Below are positions 48,851 through 61,684 of a stretch of DNA of 64,000 nt, in pieces. The stretch is from Lycorma delicatula (lineage: Eukaryota > Arthropoda > Insecta > Hemiptera > Fulgoridae). The stretch is taken from assembly GCF_047948215.1 (NCBI RefSeq), contig NC_134460.1:125563324-125627323 (forward strand), read 5' to 3'. The notes under the pieces were generated by a model, which searched no databases, was not told the DNA's origin, and saw nothing but the letters and a program-made list of their open reading frames with translations. A program made the translations under genes and the position numbers. The stretch's first letter is position 1. Each line of letters opens with the position of its first letter.

Positions 48851-50285
48851 TTTAAGTAGTAGTATTCATATTAAAAAAAAAAAACAAAAAAAAATAGCCA
48901 TTTATAAGCATTACAGCTGTAGATATAATTGTCTATAACATAACGGAATAAGTCTGGGAACTCTTTGCTAAATTTTTCAAAAATCTGTAAATTTTAAAAA
49001 GCAGCTTATTTCTTGTGTGTATAGAAAGAAGATAAAGAAACAAAAATTAAAAAAAGTAAAAGTCATAGAATGCTTAGAATTGTTATAATTCAAAATCATT
49101 CATAACTACAGGTTTTAATATATTGTTAATAAAAAAACGAAATAAAAAAAATCCTTTATGTTTTAAAGGGCAAAAGAATTTTATTACACCAAAATAGAAA
49201 ATTTAACTAATACAAAGGTGATGTTAATAATGCATGACCCTCAGAAAATAAATATTTTAAATGATTTTTAAAAGAATTTTAATTTTCGAAAAATTTGAGT
49301 ATGAATTATATTGATTCAAGTAAAAATATTTTTTTAATTGAGATGTAAAAAGACTTAATTTTATTAGAGGTATTCTCTGAGTTTATACTAGTCCTAACTG
49401 GTTTTTTATATTTCGGAATACATACATAAAATATTTTCTTGTAATCAGCCAATATTTTTGATATATTTCTTCATTATTTTGTTGCTCTAACTAATTGATA
49501 TTAGTCTTAAAATTAATCCTGATGCATTAAGAATTGCAGATAATTAGAAAAAAAACTGTTAATTCAACTGTTTAAGTAGTAGTATTCATATTAAAAAAAA
49601 AAAAACAAAAAAATATAGCCATTTATAAGCATTACAGCTGTAGATATAATTGTCTATAACATAACGGAATAAGTCTGGGAACTCTTTGCTAAATTTTTCA
49701 AAAATCTGTAAATTTTAAAAAGCAGCTTATTTCTTGTGTGTATAGAAAGAAGATAAAGAAACAAAAATTAAAAAAAGTAAAAGTCATAGAATGCTTAGAA
49801 TTGTTATAATTCAAAATCATTCATAACTACAGGTTTTAATATATTGTTAATAAAAAAACGAAATAAAAAAAATCCTTTATGTTTTAAAGGGCAAAAGAAT
49901 TTTATTACACCAAAATAGAAAATTTAACTAATACAAAGGTGATGTTAATAATGCATGACTCTCAGAAAATAAATATTTTAAATGATTTTTAAAAGAATTT
50001 TTATTTTCGAAAAATTTGAGTATGAATTATATTGATTCAAGAAAAATATTTTTTTAATTGAGATGTAAAAAGACTTAATTTTATTAGAGGTATTCTCTGA
50101 GTTTATACTAGTCCTAACTGGTTTTTTATATTTCGGAATACATACATAAAATATTTTCTTGTAATCAGCCAATATTTTTGATATATTTCTTCATTATTTT
50201 GTTGCTCTAACTAATTGATATTAGTCTTAAAATTAATCCTGATGCATTAAGAATTGCAGATAATTAGAAAAAAAACTGTTAATTC
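48851..50285. repeat. ~720-bp tandem duplication, ~99% identical
   Basis: Unit 1 is 48851-49570 and unit 2 is 49571-50285. The differences seen are an A-run length/base change near the start, ACCCTC versus ACTCTC (~49238/49958), one A/T change (~49280/50000), and a 1-base loss (~49320/50041). AT-rich and non-coding; ORFs inside are incidental. Confidence 0.95.
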
Positions 50286-52060
50286 TGTTACATTTTTAAA
50301 AATTTTTATTCATATTATTTTCTTTCAAGTCGTAAATAAAAATTTAAGTTCATGAATAGTCCATCAGACAGGTCTAGTGATGAAATCGTATAATTTTACA
50401 ATGGCCAATTTTTTTCTAATTTCTTCAATTTATCATCTTTAGTTAATTTTGTTTTAGTTTATTTCTTCACAAAATTTTACCCTTATTTATAAAAGAATAT
50501 TTTTAATTAAATTATGTAATTTTTATAGAATATAAATAAATTTGTAAGCCTTAATTTTGAGGAATTATGCTTATTAATATACAGGCCTTAATTTTTTGAA
50601 TTTCCGATAAACACTTGTTCAGTTATTATCCGATTACAACAGTTAAGGTAAATCAAATATAATAGGTGTAAACCTAAATAAACTTAAAGAAAACTAAGTA
50701 TTAAATATTAATATGCAAGGATAATGTCAATTATCCTCATCATAATCAACAGTTAATTAATTTTGAAAATTTTTCAAAATATAAACGCCTATGTAATTAA
50801 ACTAACTTTTTATAATTATTTTCAATTAAAAGTAACATAGAAAATGTTATTATTACAAAAATTTAGAGGCATATTATTAAATTTTTAAATTAATATCGTA
50901 TGGAAATAATTAAACACCGACATTTATTTTCAATGAAATGTTTATACAGAAATTATTGCTAAATAAAGTTGGAGATTTCACTCGGGGAATTAAAAGATAC
51001 ACAGTATGTAAAATACAGTACAAAATGTAGTTTAATTCATTGCATATGTAAACAAGTTAGCTTTGCACGAAACTTTATTAATTCTAAAGCAAAATAGCGT
51101 ACGTGTTAACGTGTGTTATGAGTATGTGCGGTTGTGTGTGAGAAGCTAATTTAATTCAGCATTATAAATTGAATTTTATAGAACGAAATACGAGGCTTTT
51201 ACTTAAATGATACTTTAACGTATAATCTACGCTTGTATTTGCATTATACTTACCTCTTAACAATTCTTAAGTCGGTTACCGATACTGTAATTTCTTTCTT
51301 GTGAAATTTAATTTTATTTTTGTGTGTTTTTATGATTAAATTAGGTCAGATTACATACCTCCTTCTTCCTTACCACTATATTTCATTTATTTATTGCTAT
51401 ATTTTAATTTTACCGTTTAAGATTCCGTGTGAAAGTAATATAGCAACGTTAACTATATTTATGAAGTATAAACATCGTTTTGTGTATTTATCTAAAGACA
51501 GTGTATTTAACTCATGGCACTTTGAAACATTAACCCAATTTCAGTGCAAGTAATAATACATTTTACCACTTTTCCAGGATTTTACAACCTTTTAGTTTTT
51601 ATTCTTATAAAGCATATTTTTTACATTAACCAAATATATACCTTTACCAAATATATATATATATATATATTTGAGCTTTGTTCTTCTCAAGATTTTTTTT
51701 TTTTAAGAAGGATTAATTTTTATTTTTTTATTTTTTCATAAAATTTGCTTCGAATTTCATGAAAAATATAAGTAAATTTTTAATTTGTGGATCCTCTACT
51801 CTAATTATAATCGATTAACTAACCTATATTTTCTTGCTCTTTGCATTTTAACACTTAGTATATCGGTAATCTTATCCGATTATTTACTCGTAGATTAATA
51901 TTTTTCTTTTAATTTGTTTTTAGACTTCATTTAACAAATTTCTGCCCCTCAGTATTTCTTCTTTCTTCATTTCTTGAAAAAAAAAATAACCAATGATACA
52001 TTTTATTGAATAAAATACTCTTTAAAAAACAACTCCTGTGTTTTTTTTGTATGTTATGAA
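50286..52060. other. No gene seen
   Basis: AT-rich DNA with a TA run at ~51650-51671. The short ORFs at 51320-51553 and 51544-51741 are hydrophobic composition artefacts. Confidence 0.6.
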
Positions 52061-52061
52061 A

Positions 52062-52192
52062 GAACAGGATTCAACAGCTTTGGTCATTAGCCAAATGGAA
52101 ATTGATAGCGTATGAAAAGATTCCATATCTGACCGCGATTCGAACAACGCACGAAATGCCGAGACGCTACTTACTCAGCCAAGGTGGTCGGT
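52062..52192 (-). mobile_element. tRNA-derived SINE, family B
   Basis: On the minus strand the head CCACCTTGGCTGAGTAAGTA then GCGTCTCGGC gives the A-box region and GTTCGAATCGCGGTC a near-consensus B-box. GATATGGAATCTTTTCATACGCTA follows, as in other family B bodies. Confidence 0.75.
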
Positions 52193-53124
52193 TTCCAATA
52201 TTTTTATTATTACTAACATGTTTCATTTTTATGCTAATATCGTTGTAATTTTAAATCTACTTTTTAATATTTCTTTCCAGAAAAATGTTTAATATGTTTA
52301 ACCATTAAAAAATTCTTTGGAAATTAATAAAACGTTCAATCTCAAAACATAAATAAAACAGCAAACCATGATTTTTCATTCTAATCGTTAGTGGTACTGA
52401 ATAACCATCAGAAAGCGGTGTAATTTTAAATATAAGTTTTACATAATGGCCGCACTATGATAAAATTAATAAATAATAGACACAATTTTGTAATTATTCT
52501 TACCTATTTTGATAAATATTCCAACTTTCAAATTTGTATTTCAAGAAACGTGTTTGGGTTTTAAATTTTCTGTATATTATTTTGGATCAATAATTCAAAA
52601 AAATGAAAATATATATAGCTATTTTTACGTGAAATAATTTCTGAATCTGGCGATCCGTTAATTTAACAACGTTCAAGACGTTGGCGTTGAAAAATTTATA
52701 TCATACGAATGAAGCAATAGTATGTCTTTGACCTACGTTAGATTTACCTTTAGTATTACGTGTTATGTAAATTTATTAAGAAATTTTTGAGTCATTTTGT
52801 TTCTCAGTTAATGAAAAATCAAAACGTATTCAGGGTCAATATGTAGTAAGGGCTTCATTAGAGAAAAATAGAAATAAATTTCTTAGCAATTTTAGCTGTC
52901 CATTACTGGGATTGTTTTTAAATCTTTATAATGTATTTTAGCATATAAAACTGATAAGAATTTTTGATAAAACAAAACTTTTATTATAAGAAATGTACCC
53001 TAAGTAGATCTAATCATCTATTTACGGATTAAAAACACAAAAGGCATTTCATTGCCCGAAATACAATTAATAATTACTTACAAGTTTTTCAAAATCTTTT
53101 CTGTTATAATTGTTGGTAAAACCT
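52193..53124. other. No gene seen
   Basis: AT-rich DNA; nothing supportable. Confidence 0.6.
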
Positions 53125-53285
53125 CCATAATGGAATGGTAGCATCTCTTGTCTTTTATTCCGGATTTTTGGGTTTGAATACCGACAGGCTTGGCATTTTT
53201 CATGTTATATTCATCTCAAAATAAATATAAATGACTATAATGAACTTCAACCCATTGTCACTAATATGAATAAAAGCAAGCCTGT
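53125..53285 (+). mobile_element. tRNA-derived SINE, family B (diverged)
   Basis: AATGGAATGGTAGCATCTCT (A-box region) and GGGTTTGAATACCGACAGG (B-box) precede CTTGGCATTTTTCATGTTAT and ATTCATCTCA, shared with 35735-35780. The tail is lost. Confidence 0.7.
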
Positions 53286-53779
53286 ATATTTCAAGCTGAC
53301 AATTTCAGTGTCGACTAATTACAGATTTTTAAATCTATGAATTTACTAAATATATATATATGTATATAAAACATTATTTGCTTAGGGTTATGAGGATACT
53401 TTGAATCTTATTCGGCATTTTTTAATTCTCAGTTTTTTAATGCTTCAGTATTTGCTTTACTGAATTCAATAAATATATGGTTTAGTTAACAAAAATTTCA
53501 GATCCCTTTACTCCAGTTTTTCTTATTAGTTTCACTTATTATGTCGTTTATTCTACATTATTTAAAATGCCGCACATTGTAAATTAATCCTTAAACATCT
53601 CAATGTATTAAATCGCAAAAATAAGTTCAAATAAGAGATCTTCTTATCATCGGAGCCAAAAAGAAGCTTTTAATGAAAGACAAAAAAGATTCCATATTGT
53701 TAATAAAAACCCAGTCATCTGCAGAAGATAAAGATTCCGTTGCACTCACTCAAAATTGTATACACATTTTTTTATTTTT

Positions 53780-54050
53780 CCGACTAGATAGCGCTATAAT
53801 AGAGCTATAGCTCTAGAATGGACAAATGTTGTAATCGGTCCAATTTGGGCATATGCGGTTTTCATCGGATCTTGATGTTTTGACACCTAAGGAACCCAAA
53901 AAACCGGATGTAAATTTTCCTGATGTTAATGTTCGTATGTACGCGCGCGCACGTATGTGTGTTGTGTGTTCGGTGTTATATGGGAAAATGATACCATTAA
54001 ATTTTCAACTAAAAGGTCAAGAGGGTGAGGTTGTATAGCAAGGTCACCCT
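53780..54050. repeat. Dispersed repeat of unknown class
   Basis: Phrases such as AGAGCTATAGCTCTAGAATG and GGATCTTGATGTTTTGACAC look like a conserved repeat consensus, ending in TACG/CGCG-rich sequence (53936-53960). The ORF 53853-54038 across it is incidental. Confidence 0.4.
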
Positions 54051-54129
54051 CAGTATTTTGAGAGTTCGTCTAATTAAGGTCATATTTTTCGTATAATAAG
54101 GCACATTTGTTAACAATTAAAAAAATTAA

Positions 54130-54350
54130 CAATATTTAAAAAAAGAAATTTTGCAAAATCACACTACCCCAAAAATCCTATTGTAGTCGTCCGCTATGTT
54201 GTGACGTCACAGGTGAACGGTAAAATTAAATAGACGAATAATATTTAAAATTTAAATAAGTTACTCGGTCTGGTTGGATCTCGAACTCGATCGCCCGGTT
54301 GACTCGGTACCTGATGCGTTAAGCCTTGCGGCTACACCAGTTTGCCAACC
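54130..54350 (-). mobile_element. tRNA-derived SINE, family C
   Basis: On the minus strand (head at 54347-54262) TTGGCAAACTGGTGTAGCCG and CAAGGCTTAACGC form the A-box region and GATCGAGTTCGAGATCC the B-box. A body with TTCACCTGTGACGTCAC follows, down to ~54130. Neither the head nor the body matches families A or B. Confidence 0.6.
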
Positions 54351-54561
54351 GTACAAGCGAAATTTGTTCTTTGCAAGTTGTGAAATTACGACTGTCGCCG
54401 CTAGTACCGCCACACCCGCGGGAATTAAATACAGTATGCGCGCGCGCTTTAATTAGAATCATTGAATTAAATAAACGAAAAAATATATTTAAAAAAAATG
54501 ATATATACTTTAAATTAAGTAGTTTCTGTATGTATGTGTAAGCCGTGCATCAGAAACCATC

Positions 54562-54623
54562 CACAGTTGTAGAACTTTACCGGAACGCGGTTTTAGCCAC
54601 GACGGGATATACCTACAACTGTG
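54562..54623. repeat. 11-bp inverted repeat pair
   Basis: CACAGTTGTAG (54562-54572) and CTACAACTGTG (54613-54623) are exact reverse complements 40 bp apart. They could be ends of a tiny MITE-like remnant. Confidence 0.6.
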
Positions 54624-54629
54624 TTGTCA

Positions 54630-55206
54630 GCTCTTTTTCATTTTATTCTTAACTTTTTGATAAAAATATATAATATTTTTAATAGATTTTGATTGTCATA
54701 TGTTTTCTGTTCCGGAGGAAATATTTTTTTGCGATATTTTACATCTTTTAGTATTGCAGAAAATACATATATATGTATAAAGAAAATTAGTAAATATTAA
54801 ATTTAGAAAGTGGTAAATCATCGGTTTTCCGTAAGAACAGTGTTTACTAAAATGATGAAGAAACACGTGCTATTTAATTGTGACATAGCACAACCAGTAC
54901 TTGTGAAACTAAGTAGTATTTGGATATAAAATATATATCTGATTTGCACATATGTATCTGATATATTGATGTATGTTTATTTAACAGTTAATGTTAGTGC
55001 AGTCATTTAGAAATTGTTAAAATTATTTCACTGAAATAGAAATTTATTTTATGATGAATTATCGTTCAAAAAGTGACAGATTTATATAATGTTTCTTTAT
55101 ATTTTATATCAAAATGTTTATATTAAATATTCCTTACCGTCATGAGAAGAAATATGTAGACAATGCGTGGATATATGTTTATATATATATATAGTTATAT
55201 ACATGA

Positions 55207-55244
<38 letters not shown>

Positions 55245-56194
55245 GTACATGAATAAAGGCAATATTTTAGTGCGATAAAATCATTTGTAAGGAGGCAAGT
55301 TATGAATTGAAGTTATCCTTCACAACCTTGACGTAAGGAAAATGAGTTTCTGTGGTGTGTGTATATATATTGATGCTATAACATATATATTATCATACTA
55401 TGCTTGTTGAAGCTAATACGGAAATATCAAAACTTTCTGTCCAATTGTTGAGGAGGTAGGAGCTTTTGCTTGAATAGACATATGGTGTACACTATGGGAT
55501 CGTATGGTATTCTATATAGACAAATATGCTAGCAGAATTGTATTAGTATAAAGGAATAACTTTAACGAAGTTGAACTGACTCCGACTCGAGAACTTTCTA
55601 AAACCGAAAACTTGAAATGTAGGTAGTTAAAATTACCTTTGATAAGAAGTCTGATGTGAATAGTAAAGGATCAATCTCTTACTTTATTATTCTCTGCATA
55701 TTTCTGTCCTTCTATACCTATCCATTAAAACTTTTCCTTCTTGAACTTCCCTATGTCTTCAATTACAATTTTACGCACTTTTTTTATTCACGCATCATAT
55801 TTTTATTTCTAATTTCTGTTACACATTTTTTAAAGTGATTGCTTTATTTCATTCTTTCAAATTATAATTTTGGTAAATTAAAATTTCATATAAGTGTTAT
55901 AAAGATATTATCTGAGCATTATATTTTGAGCTAATGATGATAAAAAGTGTTTTAAAACGTTTATTTACGGTCAATTCGTGAAATACTACCTTATTAATTT
56001 GAATAAATTCGCTCAAAATTGATATAAATAACAGGTTATCATTCTCTCCTTTCTATTATTATATTATATTTATATTTATTATATTATTGTTGCTAATATA
56101 TAGATCCCTCAGCTTAAAGTTTAGCAAACTAAAAGATAGAATAATATTCAAAATGATGTTAAGGTATTGAAATGGCTTCATATTTCAGAACTCA
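54630..56194. other. No gene seen; TA runs
   Basis: AT-rich DNA with a (TA)n run at 55211-55240. The short ORF 55656-55838 is hydrophobic and unsupported. Confidence 0.6.
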
Positions 56195-56310
56195 GGGATA
56201 CCAGGAGCTAGAAACAAAAAACCATGTGCGGATCTACATAATTACAAAATTACTACTTTATGGTGTATTTGAATTCTTTGTCTGTCATCTTGGATTCACC
56301 TCATTAAATC
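56195..56310 (-). repeat. Dispersed repeat shared with 59755-59880 (inverted copy)
   Basis: The reverse complement aligns with 59763-59875, sharing CCATAAAG.AGTAATTTTGTAA, TAGATCC, ATTCAAAT/CTCAAAC-type variants and TGATTYAATG. Class unknown. Confidence 0.6.
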
Positions 56311-56617
56311 AAACATATTTTTTTTAAAGAGGATGCTAATACATGATTCTAATATAACATTTTACAAGAAATACTATGGCGATAACCATTTATCGATAAA
56401 TGCCTTTTTTTTTAAGTATAAGCAATCGAAGTTCTAAAAACGGAAAAATCACATACTAATAAGAGGTAAAACGCCCAGTAGTAACTTTTAGGTAGATTTC
56501 ATAAGAAAGCTACCTATTCTAATGGGTAACACGATTCGACTTCCAGAAAATTTCGACATATCTTTGCGTTTCACATCCCCCAGACCTCAAAACCACCGTA
56601 ATTTCAAGAGGTTATAT

Positions 56618-56620
<3 letters not shown>

Positions 56621-56669
<49 letters not shown>
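56621..56669. repeat. (TA)n microsatellite
   Basis: About 24 TA units at the left edge of a dispersed repeat. Confidence 0.97.
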
Positions 56670-56671
<2 letters not shown>

Positions 56672-56689
56672 TGTGTGCGTGTGTATGTC

Positions 56690-57982
56690 ACTGAACTCCT
56701 CCTAAACGGTTGAACCGATTTTGATGAAATTTTTTGTGTCTGTTCAAGGGGATTCGAGAATGATTTAGATTCATAATTTGGTCCACTGGAAAATGTTTTT
56801 TTAATTAATTTTTTATTTATAAGTAGTTGTTGATTTTGGAATGTTTTACATTGGATCCGGCAGACTGCACTACCATCGCAGTATCGAATATTTAATAATA
56901 TTCTATTTTAATTTTAGTTTGTCCCGACAGTTGGTGCGATCAAATTGAGAAAAATATTTCGTTATTTTGTGTTATTATTGTGTTACAAAAAATCGCAAGA
57001 AAACAGTTTTTTAATAAATAAGAGGCTAATAAATCAGATGGAAATGTTAAAAATGAAAACCAATCAGATCAATGCAAGATGGCCGCTGTCAAACACAACG
57101 ACCAATCACAAAGAGCCCGATTGGCCGTTGCCAATGTAAACAAAATCACAACTGATTAAGTAACAAGTAGGCAGCACTGCGATCGCGTTTAGAATTGTGC
57201 GCGTATTGAGAAATATTATATTATTATTTATTGAAATAACGTTTTAAAGTGTAATTAAAACATTGTGAAAATTTGTAAGGTACAGTATTGAAGTAAAAAT
57301 GTTTTTTTAATTTATTTATGTGTTGTTGATCTTGGGACGGTTAAGGTTCACAATTGGGTCCAGTAGGCAGCGTGTGGGTCCGGTAGGCAGAGCTGCGATC
57401 GCGTTTTAGAAGTTTTTTTTTTAAGTTTTGGTTTATCAGTCAAACCCGGTAGTTGGTGCTGCGATCGGATTTTAGGAATTTTTTTATTTTGTTGCTTTTC
57501 TGTTACTTGCGTCGTAGCTTAGTGTTGTTCTTACATTAAAATTCGTATTTTTAACGAACTACTGTGTTTAGAGAATAGTTTGAATTAAATCCGATAGGTA
57601 CTGCTGTTCTGACAATTGGATTTATTTACATTCTGAATTTTATAAAGTTAAAGGTGAAATTTTATAAGGTTCCGTAATGTTTTGTAAGTTTCTTAATGTT
57701 CAGTATTAATTGTAATGATTTTGCAGCCACAACACTTCTCGTTAAAAAATTATTTTCCACCGAATACTGTGATTAGAGTGGTGTGAATTAAATCCGATAG
57801 GTAGTGGTGTTGTTTTGCCATTTGGATTTATTTACATTCTGACTTTTATAAAGTGAAAGGTTAAATTTTGTTAAATTGCTAATGTTCAGTTTTTTAAGGT
57901 TTTATGAAACTTTCAGTTGTTGTCATTTAATCTGTATGTATACTCAGATCTAGCAATAGCGAAGCATTGCCGAGTCTGCTAG
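56690..57982 (+). repeat. Dispersed repeat with diverged internal duplications
   Basis: It begins CTGAACTCCTCCTAAACGGT and ends at the CTAGCAATAGCGAAGCATTG...CTGCTAG motif (57949-57982). Inside, a ~160-bp block (57540-57705, with GAATTAAATCCGATAGGTA) recurs at 57745-57895. TGCGATCG recurs at about 57178, 57402 and 57461. A block starting AATTGTGCGCGTATTGAGAA (57193) recurs just beyond the end motif (57984). No protein-coding content. Confidence 0.65.
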
Positions 57983-58900
57983 AATTGCGCGCTTATTGAG
58001 AATAGTATTTATTTAAATAACGTTTTAAAGTTTAATTAAAAAATGCACATTGTGCAAATTTGTAAGGTGCAGTATTGAAGTCAGTATTTTACATAATTTT
58101 TCATGAATTTTAATGATGTATACACGTGCATTCAATAACAATCAACTTAACCTACAAATTTAAATTGTCAGTTCTCATTTGATTCTATGCAACTTAAGGC
58201 TCTTTGAAAATAAAAATTTAAGTTTGTAAAATTATAACATTTATAAAATTAAAATATAAGTTACTTATAATATAGTTTAAAGTATATTTAAAAAATTGAA
58301 TTTATAATGTCTTAGCTGATTAATTTTGTAAAAAGTTTTCTAAAATTATTTTTAATTTACAATTATCTAAAATTTGGTAAAATAGATGTTAAAATAAAGA
58401 ATAAGAAAAATGATAAAAATGTCTACTAAACTTTTAACTACGTTGCTTTTTTACAGTGCTTTAATTTTTTTATTAATTGATTAATTAAGCTGTTACATGG
58501 TTATGAAACATCAAAATTATTAAATAAAAAAAAAATATGTAGGAGGTACTTTTTTAGAATGATATCAAGTGAAAATTAGTAGTAATGTGGATGAAAATTT
58601 ATTAATTACACTAATTATTAATTTTACGACGTTTCGATTTTTTAATTCAATTTTCATCGGACATCTCAATATTTAATGAAAATTAATATTACCCATACTA
58701 CACATAATTAATCAATAAACCCATTACAATAATACAACAATCACAAACTGATAATATCATACTAATAGTCATTTTAATGAAATTTCGAACACATTCCTGC
58801 TAATTTTAACTTAAATAAGTTACTTATATTTATGTGTTGTGCATTTATTACAGAATAATGCCGCGTCGGGACAATGTCTGTCGGGTCCGCTAGTATACAT
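57983..58900. repeat. Continuation of the dispersed repeat; second end motif
   Basis: 57984-58085 duplicates 57193-57295 (ATTGAGAA...TAACGTTTTAAAGTKTAATT...GCAGTATTGAAGT). The stretch ends with CGGGACAATGTCTGTCGGGT and CCGCTAGTATAC (58868-58900), a terminus common in insect dispersed repeats. The middle is plain AT-rich DNA. Confidence 0.5.
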
Positions 58901-59540
58901 TATATATATTTCACTTTCTTGTGGACAGGATAACTGCTGTAATTTTGTGCCAATCAATATCAAATTGATACATAAAATATAACGATCGAAATTCTCATTT
59001 GAGTTCGTTAATGGGCAAAACCGGATCATGTGGATGGAAATGGGGGGCTGTAACTTTCTTATTAAGTAAAATTTCGAATTAGTTTACAGTTCTACTATCT
59101 TTGGATAAGGGCCTAAACGTATCTAAGTAAAGTTTTTTGATATCACTAACCACTGAACCAAGCGGCAGAAAAATGGGGTTTCGAAGGAAAAAATCATACC
59201 TCCCTTAATAGACCCGGATCGAATCGGTTTAAAGTGGTCGTTAGTCCTCTAAACATTACCTGAAACGTTTGTCTAAAAATTTTTGAGATGGCCAACCCTT
59301 ACGGCAATGTATGTCTAAAATGTTGCTGGGTAAGAAGATGCTTGTCGTATGCTAAATATGTGAAAATTTTTTCACATGCAACCATTGTCGTATTGAGTAA
59401 ATTTCAAGTTTTTCTTAACTTTACGGTGAAATCTTTTTTACCCCTACTTAGCACTAGTGAAATCTACCTCCGCCTTCCGGCATATCGAAAGGGAAATTTC
59501 TTTATTTCGTATTACCTTCAGAATTACATTTAATAACAAA
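58901..59540. repeat. Dispersed repeat of unknown class
   Basis: This long stretch is richer in G+C than average, with phrases (GGATAACTGCTGTAATTTTG, GACCCGGATCGAATCGGTTT) that look like repeat consensus. The ORFs 58820-59029 (-) and 59288-59533 (+) across it show no domain. Confidence 0.4.
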
Positions 59541-59754
59541 CTTTAATTAATGTAGCTACAATGAAATACTGTGCTTGTATGTTGAAGTAAAAAGCCATAA
59601 TAAGTAGTCGGTAACAATTATTAGTCATCTAACCGCAAATTGCAGATTTGTATTATTGTTTGTTAGAAAACGGAGTTACGGATTTAATCATCGTTTTCTA
59701 ATAAAGTTTTACATGAAAATCATACATCACGTATCCATCATCCTGTTTAAAAAA

Positions 59755-59880
59755 ATAAATATTTGATTCAATGTGGTGGAACCAATATAGCGCACAAAAA
59801 CCTCAAACACCCCATAAAGCAGTAATTTTGTAACTACGTAGATCCATACTTATTTCTGCTACCAGTATCCTTCAATTTAT
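59755..59880 (+). repeat. Dispersed repeat, direct copy of the 56195-56310 family
   Basis: See the inverted partner at 56195-56310. This copy is the better preserved. Confidence 0.6.
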
Positions 59881-59924
59881 ATTAATATATAAATATATTA
59901 ATGAGCAAATATATCGCGCCGGCG

Positions 59925-59962
59925 TCTGTGGCGCGAATGATAGCATCTAGGCCTTTTATTAA
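59925..59962 (+). mobile_element. Truncated SINE family B head
   Basis: GGCGTCTGTGGCGCGAATGA then TAGCATCTAGGCCTTTTAT matches the tRNA-like head. The B-box and body are missing because the family R repeat starts at once. Confidence 0.55.
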
Positions 59963-59965
59963 GAA

Positions 59966-60580
59966 AGTATTGTGATCATGAAAAATTTCGGTTTCCAGAT
60001 TTCAACGGAAATATCCATTTTGACCACCCCTGAATCCATTTTGACTAATTTCTGCGTGACGTCTGTAGGTTCGTACGTAAGTATCACGCAGAAGTAAAAA
60101 ACTATTAGCCGTAGAATGTTGAAATTTTGGATTTAGGACTGTTGTAACATCTAGTTGTGCACCCTCCCTTTTGATTGCAATCGACTGGACCAAAAGTATC
60201 CAAAAAAGTTCAAAATTCAAAACAATTTGGATTTTGGACTTTTTCTTAATTGCTGTAATAAGCCCTCATTGAGAGTTTTTCAATTATATATCATAAATGG
60301 TACTTATTTTAATTGGTTCCAGAGTTATAGCCGAATAAAATTTTAATTAATGAACAGACTTCATCTCCTTTTTTTTAATTAAAATATATTGATTTATTAA
60401 TAATTATTAACGTATGATTGTAAATAAGTTTTTACAATAAATAATAATTCAATAACAACAAAAAAATATATGAACAAAAATCAGAAGTTATTAGTGAAAT
60501 AAAATGTTATGTACTTTTAAAAATGTGTATATGTAGCCTACAAGGAAGTCATGTAGAGTCCACATCAGATTTTCTCTTTG
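59966..60580 (+). repeat. Dispersed repeat family R, copy 2
   Basis: Homologous along its length to 25930-26500, from GTATTGTGATC through CCATTTTGACCACCCCTGAAT, GGACTGTTGTAACATCTAGT and TTGAGAGTTTTTCAA to TAGAGTCCACATCAGATTTT. It lacks the terminal hairpin of copy 1. Confidence 0.75.
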
Positions 60581-61443
60581 AAAAAAAAAGGTGAAATAAT
60601 TTAATATTAAAATATATTTTAAATATTTTTTTTTAAAGTTTACTGTAAAAATAATATTATGAAAAGGCAGTAAAACATTTTACTATTAAAGAATGATTGC
60701 TAATAGAATTTTTCTCCGTTAATTGAAAAGATAATTGAAAAAAAAAAACACTGGAGATAATGAAAAAACTATTTAAACCATTTTATTTTTTAAGTTGAAA
60801 GTTGATTGAAATTTTAATTAATATAGAATAAAGCATGAATAAGAGTTTATACTGTATGAAATATACAACATTACTAAAACTTTTGTTTTATTTTTTGTAA
60901 TATGTAACTCACCGTAAAATCCCTTGTTATAATTTATTATTTGTCTAAATAGAATTTTATCTCTATTTATTTTAAAATATCAAATTTTATTTTACTTTCT
61001 AAAAATTTATTAAAATTAATGTATTTTGATTTCATTTCTCCGTAATTTAATTAATAACAGATAATGTTTTTTTTCCTTTTATACGTTACGTTTGGAATTC
61101 TATCTTCCAGTGAAATAAAATAATATTTAATTTCAATGAAAACAGAAATAACCTTTGGTAAATACATGAAAGAAAATGCAATTATTATTATTATTATTAT
61201 TATTACAGTATTATTGTTACACAGCTATCAGTGCCTTCTAAAATTTGTATGCTCTAATTATTAAACATATACGGTAGTCCTAATGTATTGATAAATGTAC
61301 ATAAAGGTTTTAAAAATTTCTCGAGCCATGATTTATTTATTCAATAAATACTTTTCCCTATAAATACTCCGATTTATATAAAATGTTATATTTTAAATAA
61401 CTTCATGTCAGTTAATTTTTATTTTATTCTTAATAGAATATGA
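60581..61443. other. No gene seen; (ATT)n
   Basis: AT-rich DNA with an ATT run at 61181-61206. Confidence 0.6.
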
Positions 61444-61483
61444 AAAACTCATTGTGATGTGCAAGCACATCACAATGAGTTTT
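61444..61483. repeat. Perfect 19-bp inverted repeat, 2-nt spacer
   Basis: AAAACTCATTGTGATGTGC (61444-61462) and GCACATCACAATGAGTTTT (61465-61483) are exact reverse complements separated by AA. Confidence 0.97.
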
Positions 61484-61658
61484 AATGAATTGAGTTAAAA
61501 TAAATTTTTTTCTTAAAAAAATATGTTAAAGTTCACTCTGAAAAAATACTGCTAGTGGTTTTAAGGTAAATTTTTCAATAAATTAAACTAAAATTTGTAT
61601 TATCCCTATGTACGAATTTTATATCATGCCAGTAAATAAATTCCTATACGAAATTAAA

Positions 61659-61684
61659 GAATTCCTACTATTTAGTAGGAATTC
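61659..61684. repeat. Perfect 12-bp inverted repeat, 2-nt spacer
   Basis: GAATTCCTACTA and TAGTAGGAATTC are exact reverse complements around TT. Confidence 0.97.
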
